Positions 1-23,029 of a DNA stretch of 64,000 bases are shown here, piece by piece. Both the position numbers and the translations under genes were made by a program. The notes beneath the pieces are model-generated. The model made no database searches. It was given only the letters and a program-made list of their open reading frames with translations, and was not told the DNA's origin. Numbering within the stretch: the stretch's first letter is position 1; each line of letters starts with the position of its first letter. Origin of the DNA: Blasia pusilla (Eukaryota; Marchantiophyta; Marchantiopsida; Blasiales); the NCBI GenBank assembly GCA_050084515.1, contig CM114272.1, positions 16,740,001-16,804,000 on the forward strand, given 5' to 3'.

Positions 1-420
1 AGGAGCCAGAGGACTATCTTGAGTGTAACTTTGTCCCACGGTGTCGGATGAGGTTGAGGATAGGTCCATTGTGTCACGAATGTTGTTTCTGATAATTTTC
101 ATGTTGAGGTCTTTTACAGCCAGGTGACTTGTTGACCAGGTCACCCGCCCCTGGTAACCTGTGCGCGTAGGTTACCAAGGGGAGGGCTTTTTTTAGGGGA
201 AGAGCCTTTTGGCTCTTCCCAACCCTATATAAGGGAGGAAGGTGGCTTTCTTAAGCCATCTTTCTCATGTTGGGCCATTGGAGCACCTCTCTTGTATGTG
301 TGTGAGATAGGACTAGGGTGCTAGCGTCTGAATTCCTTGATAGTACAGGGTGGACGAGGCTCGATATGCCGATGTAGATTGAGAAGTGGAGTTTTAGGCC
401 GGGTGTGACATTTTTTCTAC
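1..420. repeat. LTR-like / promoter-like segment with three stem-loops
   Basis: There is no open frame of note. Three inverted repeats follow one another: 123-128 with 140-145 (6 bp), 148-160 with 169-182 (12-13 bp, one bulge) and 197-206 with 211-220 (10 bp perfect, TTTT loop). A CTATATAAG box follows directly at 225-233. The segment ends near 410 with GGGTGTGACA, whose reverse complement begins TGTCACACCC like many plant LTRs. It could be the promoter half of an LTR in either orientation. No second LTR or primer-binding site was found, so the assignment is tentative. Confidence 0.35.
225..233 (+). promoter_or_regulatory. TATA box in LTR-like segment
   Basis: CTATATAAG lies inside a CCCTATATAAGGG context, 5 nt after the third stem-loop. 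No downstream reading frame is attached to it, so it probably serves, or served, a retroelement transcript. Confidence 0.4.
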
Positions 421-829
421 TCTTTATTTTTTACATGAGAAAGATGTCAGGGGGCTGGTGGGAATTCGTTGTTTGCAGGTAGGCAAGCGAGTTGCCTTGG
501 TCGGAAGCTCGTGGAGACATTGGTTGGCGTCCTATTTGTCATTTTTCTGTTCGGAAGGCCGTGGGCGGAAGCGTCGTCTATTTTTCTCTGATTTTGCTGG
601 TACGGATTGACGCGGGACAAAAGTGAGTGTAGTGTGCGGTGGGGCGGCGGGTGTACGCGAGTAAGGGTGTCGGGAGAGAGAAGAAAAGGGCAGGTTTGGG
701 TCTTGCAGCCGCTGGGGGGCTGTGAAGTAACGGCGGCTATGTTAGGTCACAAAGGCTAGGGTTAGGGCGACGGGCGCGGACGGCGCGCACCTCCTCCTCC
801 CGAGGTGGGACGCGTGCATAGGAGCGCAC
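421..829. other. Intergenic, nothing recognised
   Basis: Mixed-composition sequence, G-rich between 600 and 800. No reading frame, RNA motif or repeat that I can name. Confidence 0.5.
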
Positions 830-2880
830 ACAACCAATCTGCTTATTCAGGTCATTCCTTCAATATGTCTATATATTCAAGAATATATGATACCTTACTA
901 ATTTATTTTTATCACCATTATTGTGTATCATATATAGATATGTTTCTTCTTCCGACGCATGTTGGAGATTGTTCAAGTTTAGCTTACACGCGAAACATCC
1001 AAGTATTTTAAGGTTGGTAGTTCATCTACTCGAGTTACAAACTGTTTTCGTCAATGATCACGACAGTCTTGAGGAGATAGTACAAAGGAATAGGGAGACA
1101 ACTCTTACATGATGGTTTGCAACTAATTAGTTAGATTTGGAGGCTAAAAAATATCGATACATCGAGTTTCCTTCCTATTATCATTGGAGAAATAAAAATG
1201 GATTCGTAGAACTCAAAGGAGAAATAGTTGTGGTCATCCCATTGGTCGCTTATATCTTACTCACCCAAGTAAATATGTTTGTAATTTCCACAATATACTT
1301 ACAAATTATGTAAATTTTCAAGCATCATTTTGATCATTGCCATGGTTGGAATATGAAGTGATTACCTTCAAGTTTTGATAGGTGAAGGAACGACGTTGGT
1401 TGCGATTGCTGCTTCATCATGTTTGAGGCGCAACTATGTATGAATACTTAAGAATTGTGTAAGGAGTGTTATATCGAACATTTAAGGAGGCCACTATTCA
1501 AATGGGGCTTCTTTAGGATGATAGGGAAGTGTTCTCATGCTTTCAAGAAGCATTAGAAATCCGCACAGGTCATACGCTCCGTCAACTCTATGCTATTATT
1601 CTTGCTTACAACACCCCAAGTTGACTTGCTCAACTATGGAGTCAATTTTTGATCCCACTCATAAAGGATATCTTATATGAACCAGGTGGGGTAATTCCTA
1701 TTCCTACTTCCATGATAACAATTATTATTTTTGCCTTTTTCTTTTGGACTTATTTCCCAAATCGTGGCCTTTATGTAGAAAACAGGATTCCTGGTCTTGC
1801 TCCATAAGCTTTAATTATTAACACCGCATTATTGGATGTCGACTACCATTTGCAAGATCAAGGAAAATGATTATCTGATTTCCGAGATACGCCTTAAGTG
1901 GATTTCCAAGCTTCATCTTTATATTCGTATTTGGAAGCAGAAGTGCTCATGTATGATCGAGATGACTTACATGAACAAGCTAGGTGAGAAGAGGAAAATG
2001 GATGATGGAAAATGGATGATTTGGTATGCTATACACGATAAACTTGATGGCATTATTTTTGGTGATATTTCTTCTAGTTCAAATTTATTCTTCATTGACG
2101 GGTCTGGCGCAACAAGAAAAACCTCTTTATACAATCTTCTTCTTGCAAGTGTACGAGGTGTTGGAGGCATAGCTTTAGTTGTCGCTTCATCAAGAATAGC
2201 TGCTTTGTTGTTAAATGGAGGACTAGGCATTCATGTTTCAAGATTCCAATTAATATAGATGAAAACTCCACTGGCAAGTAAGTATCTATTAGTTTTCTGA
2301 AAATTTCATGTCATTTTCTTCACAAGCACTTGAATTATATTATGCATAAAACTAAAATCATCTTCTAAGATACGTTTGTTCTATGCATGAACGTACTTAC
2401 CTTAGTGTTGATTCCGTTCCGGATGAGGGAATGAGTTATATCTATCTGACATAATTCTTAAATACGTGCTTATCGTAAGGTTTACCAAAACATCATTTAA
2501 TCTTAAAAATTGGTGCACCTATCATGCTTTTACGAAACTTGGTTCAAAAGGACAAGCCAATGAAACGAATCCACGGATCGATTGGTGATCCGTGGATTAA
2601 TGCAACATATCATTGATGCCAAAATTATCACAAGAAAGAACATTGGAATCTTTATTCCACGAATCCCATTGATTGTATAAGACTCGGATTTACCTTTTGA
2701 TTTACGTAAATTTCAAATTCCTATTTGTCTTACTCTTGCCATGAATATCAATAAATCTCAAGGTCAAACCTTGAAAAAGATAGGAATTAACCTACCTACA
2801 CTAAAATTTTTCTCATGGTCAAATATATGTAGCATTTTCAGGAATATGACAAAGAAAGACAATTAATATAAGAATAGAAA
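830..2880 (+). mobile_element. Helitron remnant, copy 1 (C-terminal Rep-helicase part)
   Basis: Translated pieces on the plus strand match, in order, those of the longer Helitron copy at 41240-47650. The stretch at 921-1112 (CWRLFKFSLHA ... NRETTLT) is nearly the same as minus-strand 43905-44156. The piece at about 2060-2225 reads FFIDGSGATRKT...NLLLASVRG, a PIF1-type Walker A region whose GPGGTGKT motif has decayed to GSGATRKT. The stretch 2625-2780 is the helicase C-terminus. Stops and frameshifts break it throughout, and the zinc finger and Rep part are missing. It is a dead, 5'-truncated element ending about 600 bp before the SMC5 start codon. Confidence 0.75.
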
Positions 2881-3498
2881 GTGATGCCCTTTTATTAAAA
2901 GACAATTCACACGTAATATAATCTATAAGTTTTTTTCTATGAAACAAAATTCTTCTTATTATATCTTTGGCACCTTACTAGTGTATATTATTTAATGATA
3001 CACGTGAGATATCCTTTCATGATATGGTGAATGTAAAAATCATAGCAATACTTGTTTAAAAAAAGTGGAGGAATGGGATGTATATTAAGCGGTTATTATT
3101 TGTCCTTTTTAAGGGGACAAATATAAATTATTACAAAGGCACAAAATTATTTGTGAGAGTAGAGGCATTATTTGGTAGTCCCCTAGTAAATGAACGGAGG
3201 AGTTGAATATTTATTAGGGATCCTAACCAAATACTTTTTCCAACCTAAACCTTCCAAGTGGAAGACACGTTCGAAAACATGTTAGATTTCGAAAAGTGCG
3301 AAGATTGAAGGTGATAGAGAGGACATATGGACGAGGGTAAAAGGGACGGATAAAGGGGCTTTCCGTATGTATGTCCGTCCGTCTCCTTTCGGCTCCCATC
3401 GTTTTCCCTCCAAAACAGCGCTGTGTTTTCATGCGTTGCTTCTCGTAGTTTTCTCGTGCTATGCTCGTCCCAAATCGGATGATCGACGTCGCGTCGTC
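2881..3498. other. Upstream region of SMC5
   Basis: AT-rich to about 3200 (probable Helitron tail), then more GC-balanced towards the SMC5 start, as expected for promoter and 5' leader. No clear TATA box. No other gene seen. Confidence 0.4.
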
Positions 3499-15177
<11,679 letters not shown>

Positions 15178-17202
15178 TATGCTACAACTATGTACAGGTG
15201 GAAATTGTGAAATTTTGGCTGTCCCGGACTAGGAAGTTCTAGACTTCTCTGGTCAATCAGTTCCACTGCGCGGCACGGTGCAGAACCGCAATGTGAAAAT
15301 TAAGTAAGAAATTGGGTTTGGGCAAGATAGTCAAATTGAGGGATCAGTGAACGGTCATATCTGCTTTGATACCAGGAGCATCCCAAATTATAGACAGGTG
15401 GGATATGGATTAATTGTTACAGAGGCAACAGAATCCAACTGTAGGATTGCATGCCAAATGTGATGTTGTTGGCCTTTTAATCATCCATTTTGGGAATTCT
15501 CTTCTTTGGGGTACACAATTGGTGGCCAAAATGAATTTGGTGGGACTCTTGTTCTTCATATGGGCCCTCAAGAGTTTTTTGATCTACTTCATATGAAAAA
15601 GGGATCGTCCTGAAGTAGGGCTTCATCCCCTATGTAGGACATCGTTGCCATAAGCCCCTTCATTGGTGGGTAGGTGCCCTTGAAGTTTTCTTTCTCCTGC
15701 CTGTGGCCGGTGGCCATAAAATCAGTCGTCCCAAAATAATTCCGCTTCCCATTGGAGTTTCCACATGAGAAGATAAAGCCACTAGAGAAAAAGTGAATTA
15801 ACAACAAATCAAAACATTAAGGCATCAAATTAAGGTTCAACTGAGAAGTTGATGGCGCAAATTCTAATATCGTGCGATGTGCAAGTGTAGAAAGTGCCAA
15901 TTAACTTTTCTGCAGTTTTAAAACTTTCATCAACTAATAGAGGAAAAATACCCATTTGTTGAAAAAAACCCATTGGACATATTGAAAGATGTCCAACTGG
16001 TTTTACATGGGAGTGTTTTTGAAGGTCTTTTAAATCTAAGGAGGTGTTTTGTAAATCCAACTCTATATTAGTATGGGAGAGTGTTTATGTAACTTGCAAA
16101 TACCTCTATGTTTGACATGTTGTAAGTCAGAAGAAAATGTTTCATATGCCGCGGGCAGCAAGAAGAGAAATTTAATTTTTATTATGATGTCACAAACCCT
16201 CTAAAGGAAAAAAATTGTGAGATGATGGTAGAAACTAAGACATTTCTTTTTGGATGCTCAAAGGGTTTATGAGAACAAAAAACTCATGGAGATATGCGCA
16301 ATAGACAAGATACATATAGATGTGTCATCTTTGACGACTGCATGTGTATTTAGTGCAACCTTGGGACATGTCCACGGATATGCTTGACGGATCCCCTCTC
16401 GGGTTTTTTTGGCATCCCGCTGGAGCGGGTACGGCAAGGAAGGGATCGACCAAGGATGCGAGATTTGAGCCCCTTCCTAGCCCGAGCGTGGCTTGCAGCG
16501 GCTTGCTCTAACCCGGATTAGGCCCGCCTACAGCCTGCAGTCGGGCTCACACAAGACATGAAGAAAAATGGGTGCGGACTGCCTAGCCCAAGTTTATGGT
16601 ACGGGCAAGGCGGGCTCATGTGCGGGCCGTGGATACCTAAGCCCACACAAACATGGACTTTGTGGGTTAGGCTAGGTTTTGGACGTTCCAAATTTTTTAT
16701 GTTTAATTAACTTTAGATTCTTCCTAAATTTCTCTAGTATGTTCCCCACCATATTTTATGTCTTTTGAGGGCTTGCCCTCTAATGAGCTTGGGGTTGTGA
16801 GAAACACGAGCTTATTAGCATATTCCATGTGAGTTAGTATTTATGATGACTCGTAATTCCAAATTTTTGACCAGGTTTACTCACTTTTTGTTGAAAATCT
16901 CATATGTGGTTATTAAAGTTGGTTTCGTATTTTTTTCACAAGGCATCCAAATATATTTATCTCAATCCCTTTCATGTGGATGTAGCATCCCTACGTACAA
17001 AGAGTGGTATGTGCATTTAATTTCATGAATCGAAGGCATGGACAGGATCTTAGAACAAAAGTTCTTTTAGAGTTTATTGCCTTTAAAAAATAAGAAAAGA
17101 AAGTGTTTCTATTCTACAAGAGGATTTAGAGTATTTACACTCATAATCTTGGTGGGAGTCCATTCCCATTCTAGCCCCACATGAAAATTTGAAATTAGAG
17201 GA
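15178..17202. other. Intergenic, repeat-like
   Basis: 3' flank of SMC5, then unassigned sequence. The part at 16375-16690 is a GC-rich block with alternating GGGC/GCCC words, typical of a dispersed non-coding plant repeat. No reading frame with recognisable similarity on either strand. Confidence 0.4.
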
Positions 17203-17288
17203 ACCCTTTGTATCGAGCTTTAAAAAGGGCTGCATTGTGCCATTGCATGGGGACAATACAGCCCTTTTTAAAGCTCGATTCAAAGGGT
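17203..17288. repeat. Fold-back palindrome, 36-bp arms
   Basis: Arms 17203-17238 and 17253-17288 pair over 36 positions with two mismatches around a 14-nt loop. There are no flanking reading frames. Confidence 0.85.
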
Positions 17289-17817
17289 ACGCCCTCTCCA
17301 ATTCGATTGCAATCAAAATATAAAACTTAAGAGAAAAATTTCAGCAACTAATGAAAAACCAGTTCTTCCCTTCAATTTATCCGATGGCAAACTGATGAAT
17401 TTTCTATCATTGTCATGGTAAGGATAGCCAATCCATGGGACTAAGCTTTAGCAAAGCCAAACTTTGGGACTAGAGGAACCTATTGATTCCACTTGTCTAT
17501 TTATACTTTTATTTGCGTTGGCTTCTCCCATATTCCTATGACATTGCCACATGTATCTCCCATAGCCCCCGAGCATTGTCACACATGCCTACTGACTTTA
17601 CACATATAGATTTTCAATTGGGATGGTCTCTTAAATTAGGTTTGGAAAAACATTTCAAACAAAGAGTTATTAGTGTACAACATGTGCCCAGTACACATAA
17701 CAGTCTTTAATTCTCAAGATTCATTTTGAATCAAACTATCCTATTGATTTATAAGGCAAGTGATCTTATTGGTTGAAAGTGCCAAGAGGAGGGGAATTTG
17801 CAAAATGAATTTTTTTT

Positions 17818-18055
17818 CTTGTTGCCCCTTTGAGTCAAGCATCTAAGTGTTTGCAAATAAAAAAGCCATTCTCAAATAATAGTACACTGGCATACAAGTG
17901 TGCCATGGACGGAAGTGAAGGGACTATATACAAATTCAATTTTTTTTCTTGTTGCCTGTAGTATTGGAAACATTTTCTTGCTGCCCAATTACCATTTGTG
18001 AAGCTCATAGGTGTTTGTAAATCAAGAAGGCACTCTCCAATAATAATATAAATAT
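17818..18055. repeat. Dispersed repeat, two copies in tandem
   Basis: Two related segments, 17818-17890 and 17941-18055, share the pattern TTTTTTCTTGTTGCC, then a GTGTTTGYAAAT word, then a CA-TCTC-AATAATA tail. Diverged copies recur at about 23645-23705 and 54910-55010. The element is short, non-coding and of unknown class (MITE or LTR debris). Confidence 0.5.
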
Positions 18056-18307
18056 TGAAATTTGGTTAGAATTTTCACATCTTCATATTTTTGACCAAAC
18101 TCACATTCATTGGAAATATATTCTTGATGGAATTAAGTACCCAAATTTTATTCCTCATTTTCCTTTGCTGCAATTTGATCTCCCCTCTCTCTTCCAAATT
18201 CTTCCATCACCATTTTCTCCTCCTTTTGACAACCCTTAAACTTATCTCCTTCCATTTTCCCCAAAAGCTCTACAAAAGACTTAAAACCACCCCAAACTTA
18301 AAACTAC
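18056..18307. other. Intergenic, AT-rich
   Basis: Pyrimidine-rich AT sequence just upstream of the duplicated block. An open frame at 18091-18369 is low-complexity (Leu/Phe/Ser) and not convincing. Confidence 0.35.
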
Positions 18308-18500
18308 AAAAGATTCATAATAATTTTCGTTTTCATCTTATTCCAATAAAAAAATCAAAATCGTCCTAGGAAGAATTAATAATTCGAACTAAGTAAGTAA
18401 GTAAAAAAGATTCATAATAATTTTTGTTTCCATCTAATTCCAAGAAACAAATCAAAATCGTCCTAGAAAGAATTAGTATTATGAACTAAGTAAGTAAGTG
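18308..18500. repeat. 97-bp tandem duplication upstream of the uL4m gene
   Basis: Two copies with period 97 bp. GATTCATAATAATTTT starts at 18312 and again near 18409, and each copy ends in AACTAAGTAAGTAAGT. They are about 85-90 per cent alike by eye. The second copy ends about 155 bp before the uL4 start codon, so it lies in the promoter or leader. Confidence 0.8.
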
Positions 18501-18654
18501 AGTTAATAAACCTTTGGCGACGAAAATACAGCACAGTTTAGGGTTTCACATCTCACAAACTCTCTTCCGAACAAGTCCCCCAAAACGCAACGCAAGCGCT
18601 TGGGAAAGCTCATGAAATTTGGCACGTAATTCAGCTCTGATTCCCGAGAGGGCG

Positions 18655-21617
18655 ATGGCGTGCTGTACCGGTGGCAGGGCGATAACCGGGATAGCTGGGA
18701 GAGCAAGATCGGCTTTCAATGTTTGGAGAATCGCTGCACTACCAGGCGAAACAGCAATTGACAATGCGAGCCGGTGTACGGTTTCTTCTTCCGCTGATAG
18801 TCCGGCCTCTTCTCTGATCGGAAATCGACACTTCTCTACGTATTTAGTCAGGTATCGTCTGAGTCGGTCTGGAAGTTAATTCATTTGTATCGCAGCTCTC
18901 GATTAATTTCTGGAGTCTCCTGGGGCGCTGTCGATCCTTATTTTTTTTTATCCTTGTCTCTTGTTTTGAGCACCATATTCGGTGCTACAAGATCTTCTCT
19001 GTGTCTAGGCCTGCAATCGCTCCTACTTCGTCACAGGTTGGGCAAAGATCGATTATCGGAGTGCATAGTAAGGTTGTCAGGGTGATTGGTCTCGGATCTC
19101 TTCAATGTGCTTGGAACCTGGTTCATTGTGAATTGCGGTCCCTCATCATATGCTTTCCTTTGTGTTTCGGAGTCAGGTTGGCGAATGAAGCAGCGAACGT
19201 TCAGTTAGCTCGGCCCTCGCACAGTGGAGCAGGTGGAGCGCGGATTGTATCCCATTTCAGTTCACATGCAGGAGAAGCTTCTGCAATTCTGCGAGGTATG
19301 CTCACCACATATATCGTGTGATTAGTGACGTGCGCAACAATGGAATACGCTCCTTAAGGTTTCTAAACCTCCAGTGTCATAATAATTCCACTGTCATTGG
19401 TTCGTGGATAGTTTGGGGTGCGAGATAATTGAACTGCGAATGATCAATGGGCCTGAAGTTTGACGAAATGTAGTTGCTATTTGTAGTCTTTTATTGCCTG
19501 AGCCACAGAAACAGAAAATACTCAGTTCCCGTCCCATGGTTCCTGATCTGAGGTGTTCGAAGTTTTACGATTTACACTCATCGTTGTGTGAGTTTAATGG
19601 AGCCAATTGAATAGGTCCTGCTTCAAAGTTTGTCGGACTGGAGGGTTGTTGGGGGCTGGATCTCAAAGTCTTCATGGAAGTTGATTCCTGGAACTTTGGA
19701 ATCAATGGGGGTGACGGTCGAATTCTCCTGGGGACTCTGGAATTGAAGGTCAGACTGTGAGGATAATGGCTATGCGAAACTTCACTCACCTGACCATTGT
19801 GAGCTAGAGAGAATACTTTCCCTTCAAGGCTATAGGATTGATTTGACAGATCTTGGGACTTGAGACAATTAATTTGGGAATTTTCATGACCAGATGAAGT
19901 GAATGGTTTGCAAAATGGTAATCTGTACAATTCGAAAAGCTGTATGTGGACACTGAAGGTTTTCTGCTGTTGGTCACAGGTGCCCTCAAGGATCAGGAAG
20001 TTGTTGTAACTAACTTTTCTCGCGAGGAAAAGGGGACGGCGTTGGTTGCGGGAGATATATTTGATGTCCCTATCCGTCGGGATATTGTTCATCGAGTTGT
20101 AGTTTGGCAACTTGCTAAGCGCCGCCAGGTATGTTAAGATTTGGATCTACAAAATGGAGTTGTGAGGGTTGGTCATCTACTTTATTAAGTAATCTGACCT
20201 TAGTTCTGTAAGTGATTCATTTTATGTTACGAAAGGGACTTAGGAATTAGGAATTGAAGTGGCTGTGAGACGGATAATAAATTCCTCTGAAGAGTGCTGG
20301 TAATGGGTAGTAGCTGGGAAATTTGAAATTCTCGGAGAACTTTTTTTTCAGGGTACTCATTCGACGAAGACTATCAGTGAAGTAAGTGGAACTGGGAGAA
20401 AGCCTGGTCCTCAGAAAGGAACTGGAAGGGCTCGTCATGGATCCCTTCGTGGTCCTCAGGTTAGTCCCATTCAACTTAGCGTGAGAGACACCCTCAGGCA
20501 TCGGAATGTTGTGATAGTCTGGGAGAACAAGCCTATCTTTCCCTGCAGAGGATCATTAAATAAGTTAATCTCAATTGTCCAAAGGTTTTAGTGAGTGGAA
20601 TATGTTCTGTTTACTATTTGTGAGTGAAGCAAATGTACAGAATGGGCAGTCACCAAGTTGAATTGTAAGGAGTTTAAATTTCTGTTTGAGATTGTGCTAC
20701 TCTTTTTGGAAAACAGATTATGTAGAATGGGTTTGAAAGATCAACAGAATAGTAAGGAACTGCAACTGCATAAGATTTTCTAGGGTCTTTGAATTTGATG
20801 TCAGATAGCGTTCGTAATGGATAGAAAGGATATCAAAGGACTAAATTCCGTTAACCAAGTCATAGAATGCTGGCAGTTTCGCGGAGGAGCAACTATGCAT
20901 GGCCCAAAGCCACGAGATTATGAATATACCTTGCAAAAAAAAGTTCGACGAATGGGGCTGAAAGTTGCGCTGTCTGCTCGATTAGCAGAAGGCAAGGTGC
21001 TTTATTTCTTACCAACTTGCAGCCTTTAGTTCTATTGTAGGTACCATGTTGTGTTTTTTTTTGTCTTTTTGGACTGTTCTGTGGAATTGGCGCATCAGTA
21101 CAATTCATTCACATTGTGGTATTGTTGGTGGACATGCACAGCTTAAGGTGTTTGAGAACATTGAGCCTCCCTCTGCAAGGACAAAAGATATGGTTAAGGC
21201 AATCTCAGAAATTGAGGATTGCAAGAAGGTCCTCTTTGTTGAGGAATCTGAGAAGGTCAATGACACATTGTGTCGGGCCACCAATAATCTCTTCTATGCC
21301 AACGTCATACCTGTGAAGGTAGTGAGAACTGCCTGCGTTTTCCTCATACATGGCTGCTAGAAACTTGTCCCCAGTGTTGGTTGGAGTTGCCGGTCTGGAA
21401 ACTTTGAGGTTTCTGCTTGCTTGCCTTTGTTTCAAAAGCCTGTGGAGTCGTTAAGGTCTTATGATTACCTCCATACGGGTTGTGCTGTTTCTAAATCTAT
21501 TAGTGTGGTTTGCAGGGACTAAATGTTTACAGCATTTTGCAACATGACACTTTAGTGATGACACTTGGAGCAATCCGATCTTTGGAGCAAAGACTTCATA
21601 CTCCTATTTCACGGTAG
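18655..21617 (+). CDS. Ribosomal protein uL4, mitochondrial type
   Basis: Large-subunit ribosomal protein of the uL4 (bacterial L4) family, probably mitochondrial. Seven exons join in phase to 323 residues: 18655-18851, 19177-19295, 19980-20128, 20352-20459, 20877-20996, 21142-21318, 21516-21617. The core reads [20 protein letters not shown], then [19 protein letters not shown] (the rRNA-binding loop), then [15 protein letters not shown] and [19 protein letters not shown], all diagnostic of L4. The first 110 or so residues are rich in Arg, Ser and Ala with few acidic residues (RHFSTYLVR), as in a mitochondrial presequence. The start at 18655 is the first ATG in frame. A plastid location cannot be fully excluded, but the sequence resembles the plant mitochondrial L4 group. 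A reverse-strand frame inside intron 2 is a by-product. Confidence 0.92.
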
Positions 21618-22921
21618 CTTTCACAAATGGAGTGGAACATGAATATTGTAGCTCAAGATTTTCTGTCAGATGTTGCTGCTCGACTCATGCCTATGTTAAT
21701 AGATCCCTCTGCAAGTGGATTGCTGAAGGCACCTAATCTTCTCAGGTTCTAATGGGTGATTTCATTCTGAAGGCCGTCTGCGAGAAGGCTAAATCTTTGA
21801 CACTCTTGGAGAATTTCAGAGGCTACTACTTCCTAACATCATTGATCCCCTCTCCTTAACCATTAAGGCAATCCAAGAAGGATGATAGTCTCTGCTACTT
21901 CTTTTTGCTTTTTCCTCTAAAGGGAACAGGATGGTAGAAGCAGGATTTAGGATTAGGGGACAATGCTTCTCGGTGGTACAAGCAGATTGTTTCTTTTATG
22001 AGTTGGTGTCAGGTGAAGAACGAAGTCCAAGGCGATGGATGATTTTGGCTATGTACTCTTGCAACTCAAAAAAGCTCTGCTTGAAATTTTCATTCGGAGA
22101 AAGACCGGCTCTCTCCTTTGATCTAGAATACGAAACGGAAATCATGGCGTGGTGTCCAATCTTGGTTGAAGGTGAAGATTTCTCGTTTTGTGAGTGGAGA
22201 TGCGATTAGAACTTAGTTTGATGTAAGTTCCTTATCTAGAACCATTTGAAGGGTATGATGGAGATGGACCACCTGAGCAATGAGCATTTTACTCCAGGGG
22301 CTGTCCTGTGCATGGGGCGGAGACGGAGACTTTAAGAAGGAGGTTGTACATGTAAGGATTGGGTCCCTTGCGGCCTCAGCAGCAAGGACCCGGCCCTATT
22401 GTCCCAGAACTGTATGATCAAAATGGGATTCTGACAGGGTCTGTGCCTTGGAAACCTGCCATTTCTGGGTTCTTGGTGACTCCTCAACTGGGGAATGGAT
22501 GGAAATAACAGGGACAGAAGGGGTAAGTTCGTTTTTCAATGTATGTTACTGACTTTCAGTGGTATGATTGCAGCCAACTTATTGGCTCCCAAGAGGTCGA
22601 TTTCATGAGGCAGGTCTTGGTGACCCTTGGGGGTTAGGGATTTTTCTGACCCAAAACTTTTTGGCGCAGAAACAACCCACTGTCGCAGGGCCGTGTTCAT
22701 TTGGATATTGCTAGAAACTTTTGGATATTTGACTCTGACCGGTTGGGAATTCTTTCATGTGTGGTCGCCAACCTCGTAAAAAAAAACGGCACTCCCCATG
22801 TAATCTACCCCTAAGAGCTGGGTCCCCATGGACGGCTGCAGAGGACAATTGAAGGAAAAAATTAAGTTATGGACAATTAGCGTGGGATACTCACTACTCT
22901 CAAGGGGACCCTTTATGGTGT
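21618..22921. other. Intergenic, no gene recognised
   Basis: 3' flank of the uL4 gene, then unassigned sequence. A 92-residue open frame at 21931-22209 (+) has no recognisable motif. The GGCGCAGAAACAACCC stretch near 22665 resembles the non-coding leader of some LTR elements, but nothing confirms it. Confidence 0.35.
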
Positions 22922-23029
22922 CGTGACCTCTCTGCCACGGCAAGAGCCTGATCTCACCTCTCTGCCACGGCAAGAGCCTGATCTCACGGACGTGACCTCT
23001 CTGCCACGGCAATAGCCTGATCCCACGGA
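22922..23029. repeat. Three-copy 34-39 bp tandem repeat
   Basis: Copies at 22922-22956, 22957-22990 and 22991-23029 share CCTCTCTGCCACGGCAAKAG followed by CCTGATC-CAC. The first two are almost identical; the third has two substitutions. There are no spacers, so this is not CRISPR-like. Confidence 0.9.

Noticed and set aside
751-765. Telomere-like CTAGGGTTAGGG
   Set aside because: Less than two units and no array; a common word in plant promoters.
19565-20110. 181-residue minus-strand frame
   Set aside because: It overlaps intron 2 and exon 3 of the uL4m gene and shows no family motif.
22922-23029. CRISPR-like appearance of short repeats
   Set aside because: The units abut with no unique spacers, and the window is eukaryotic.
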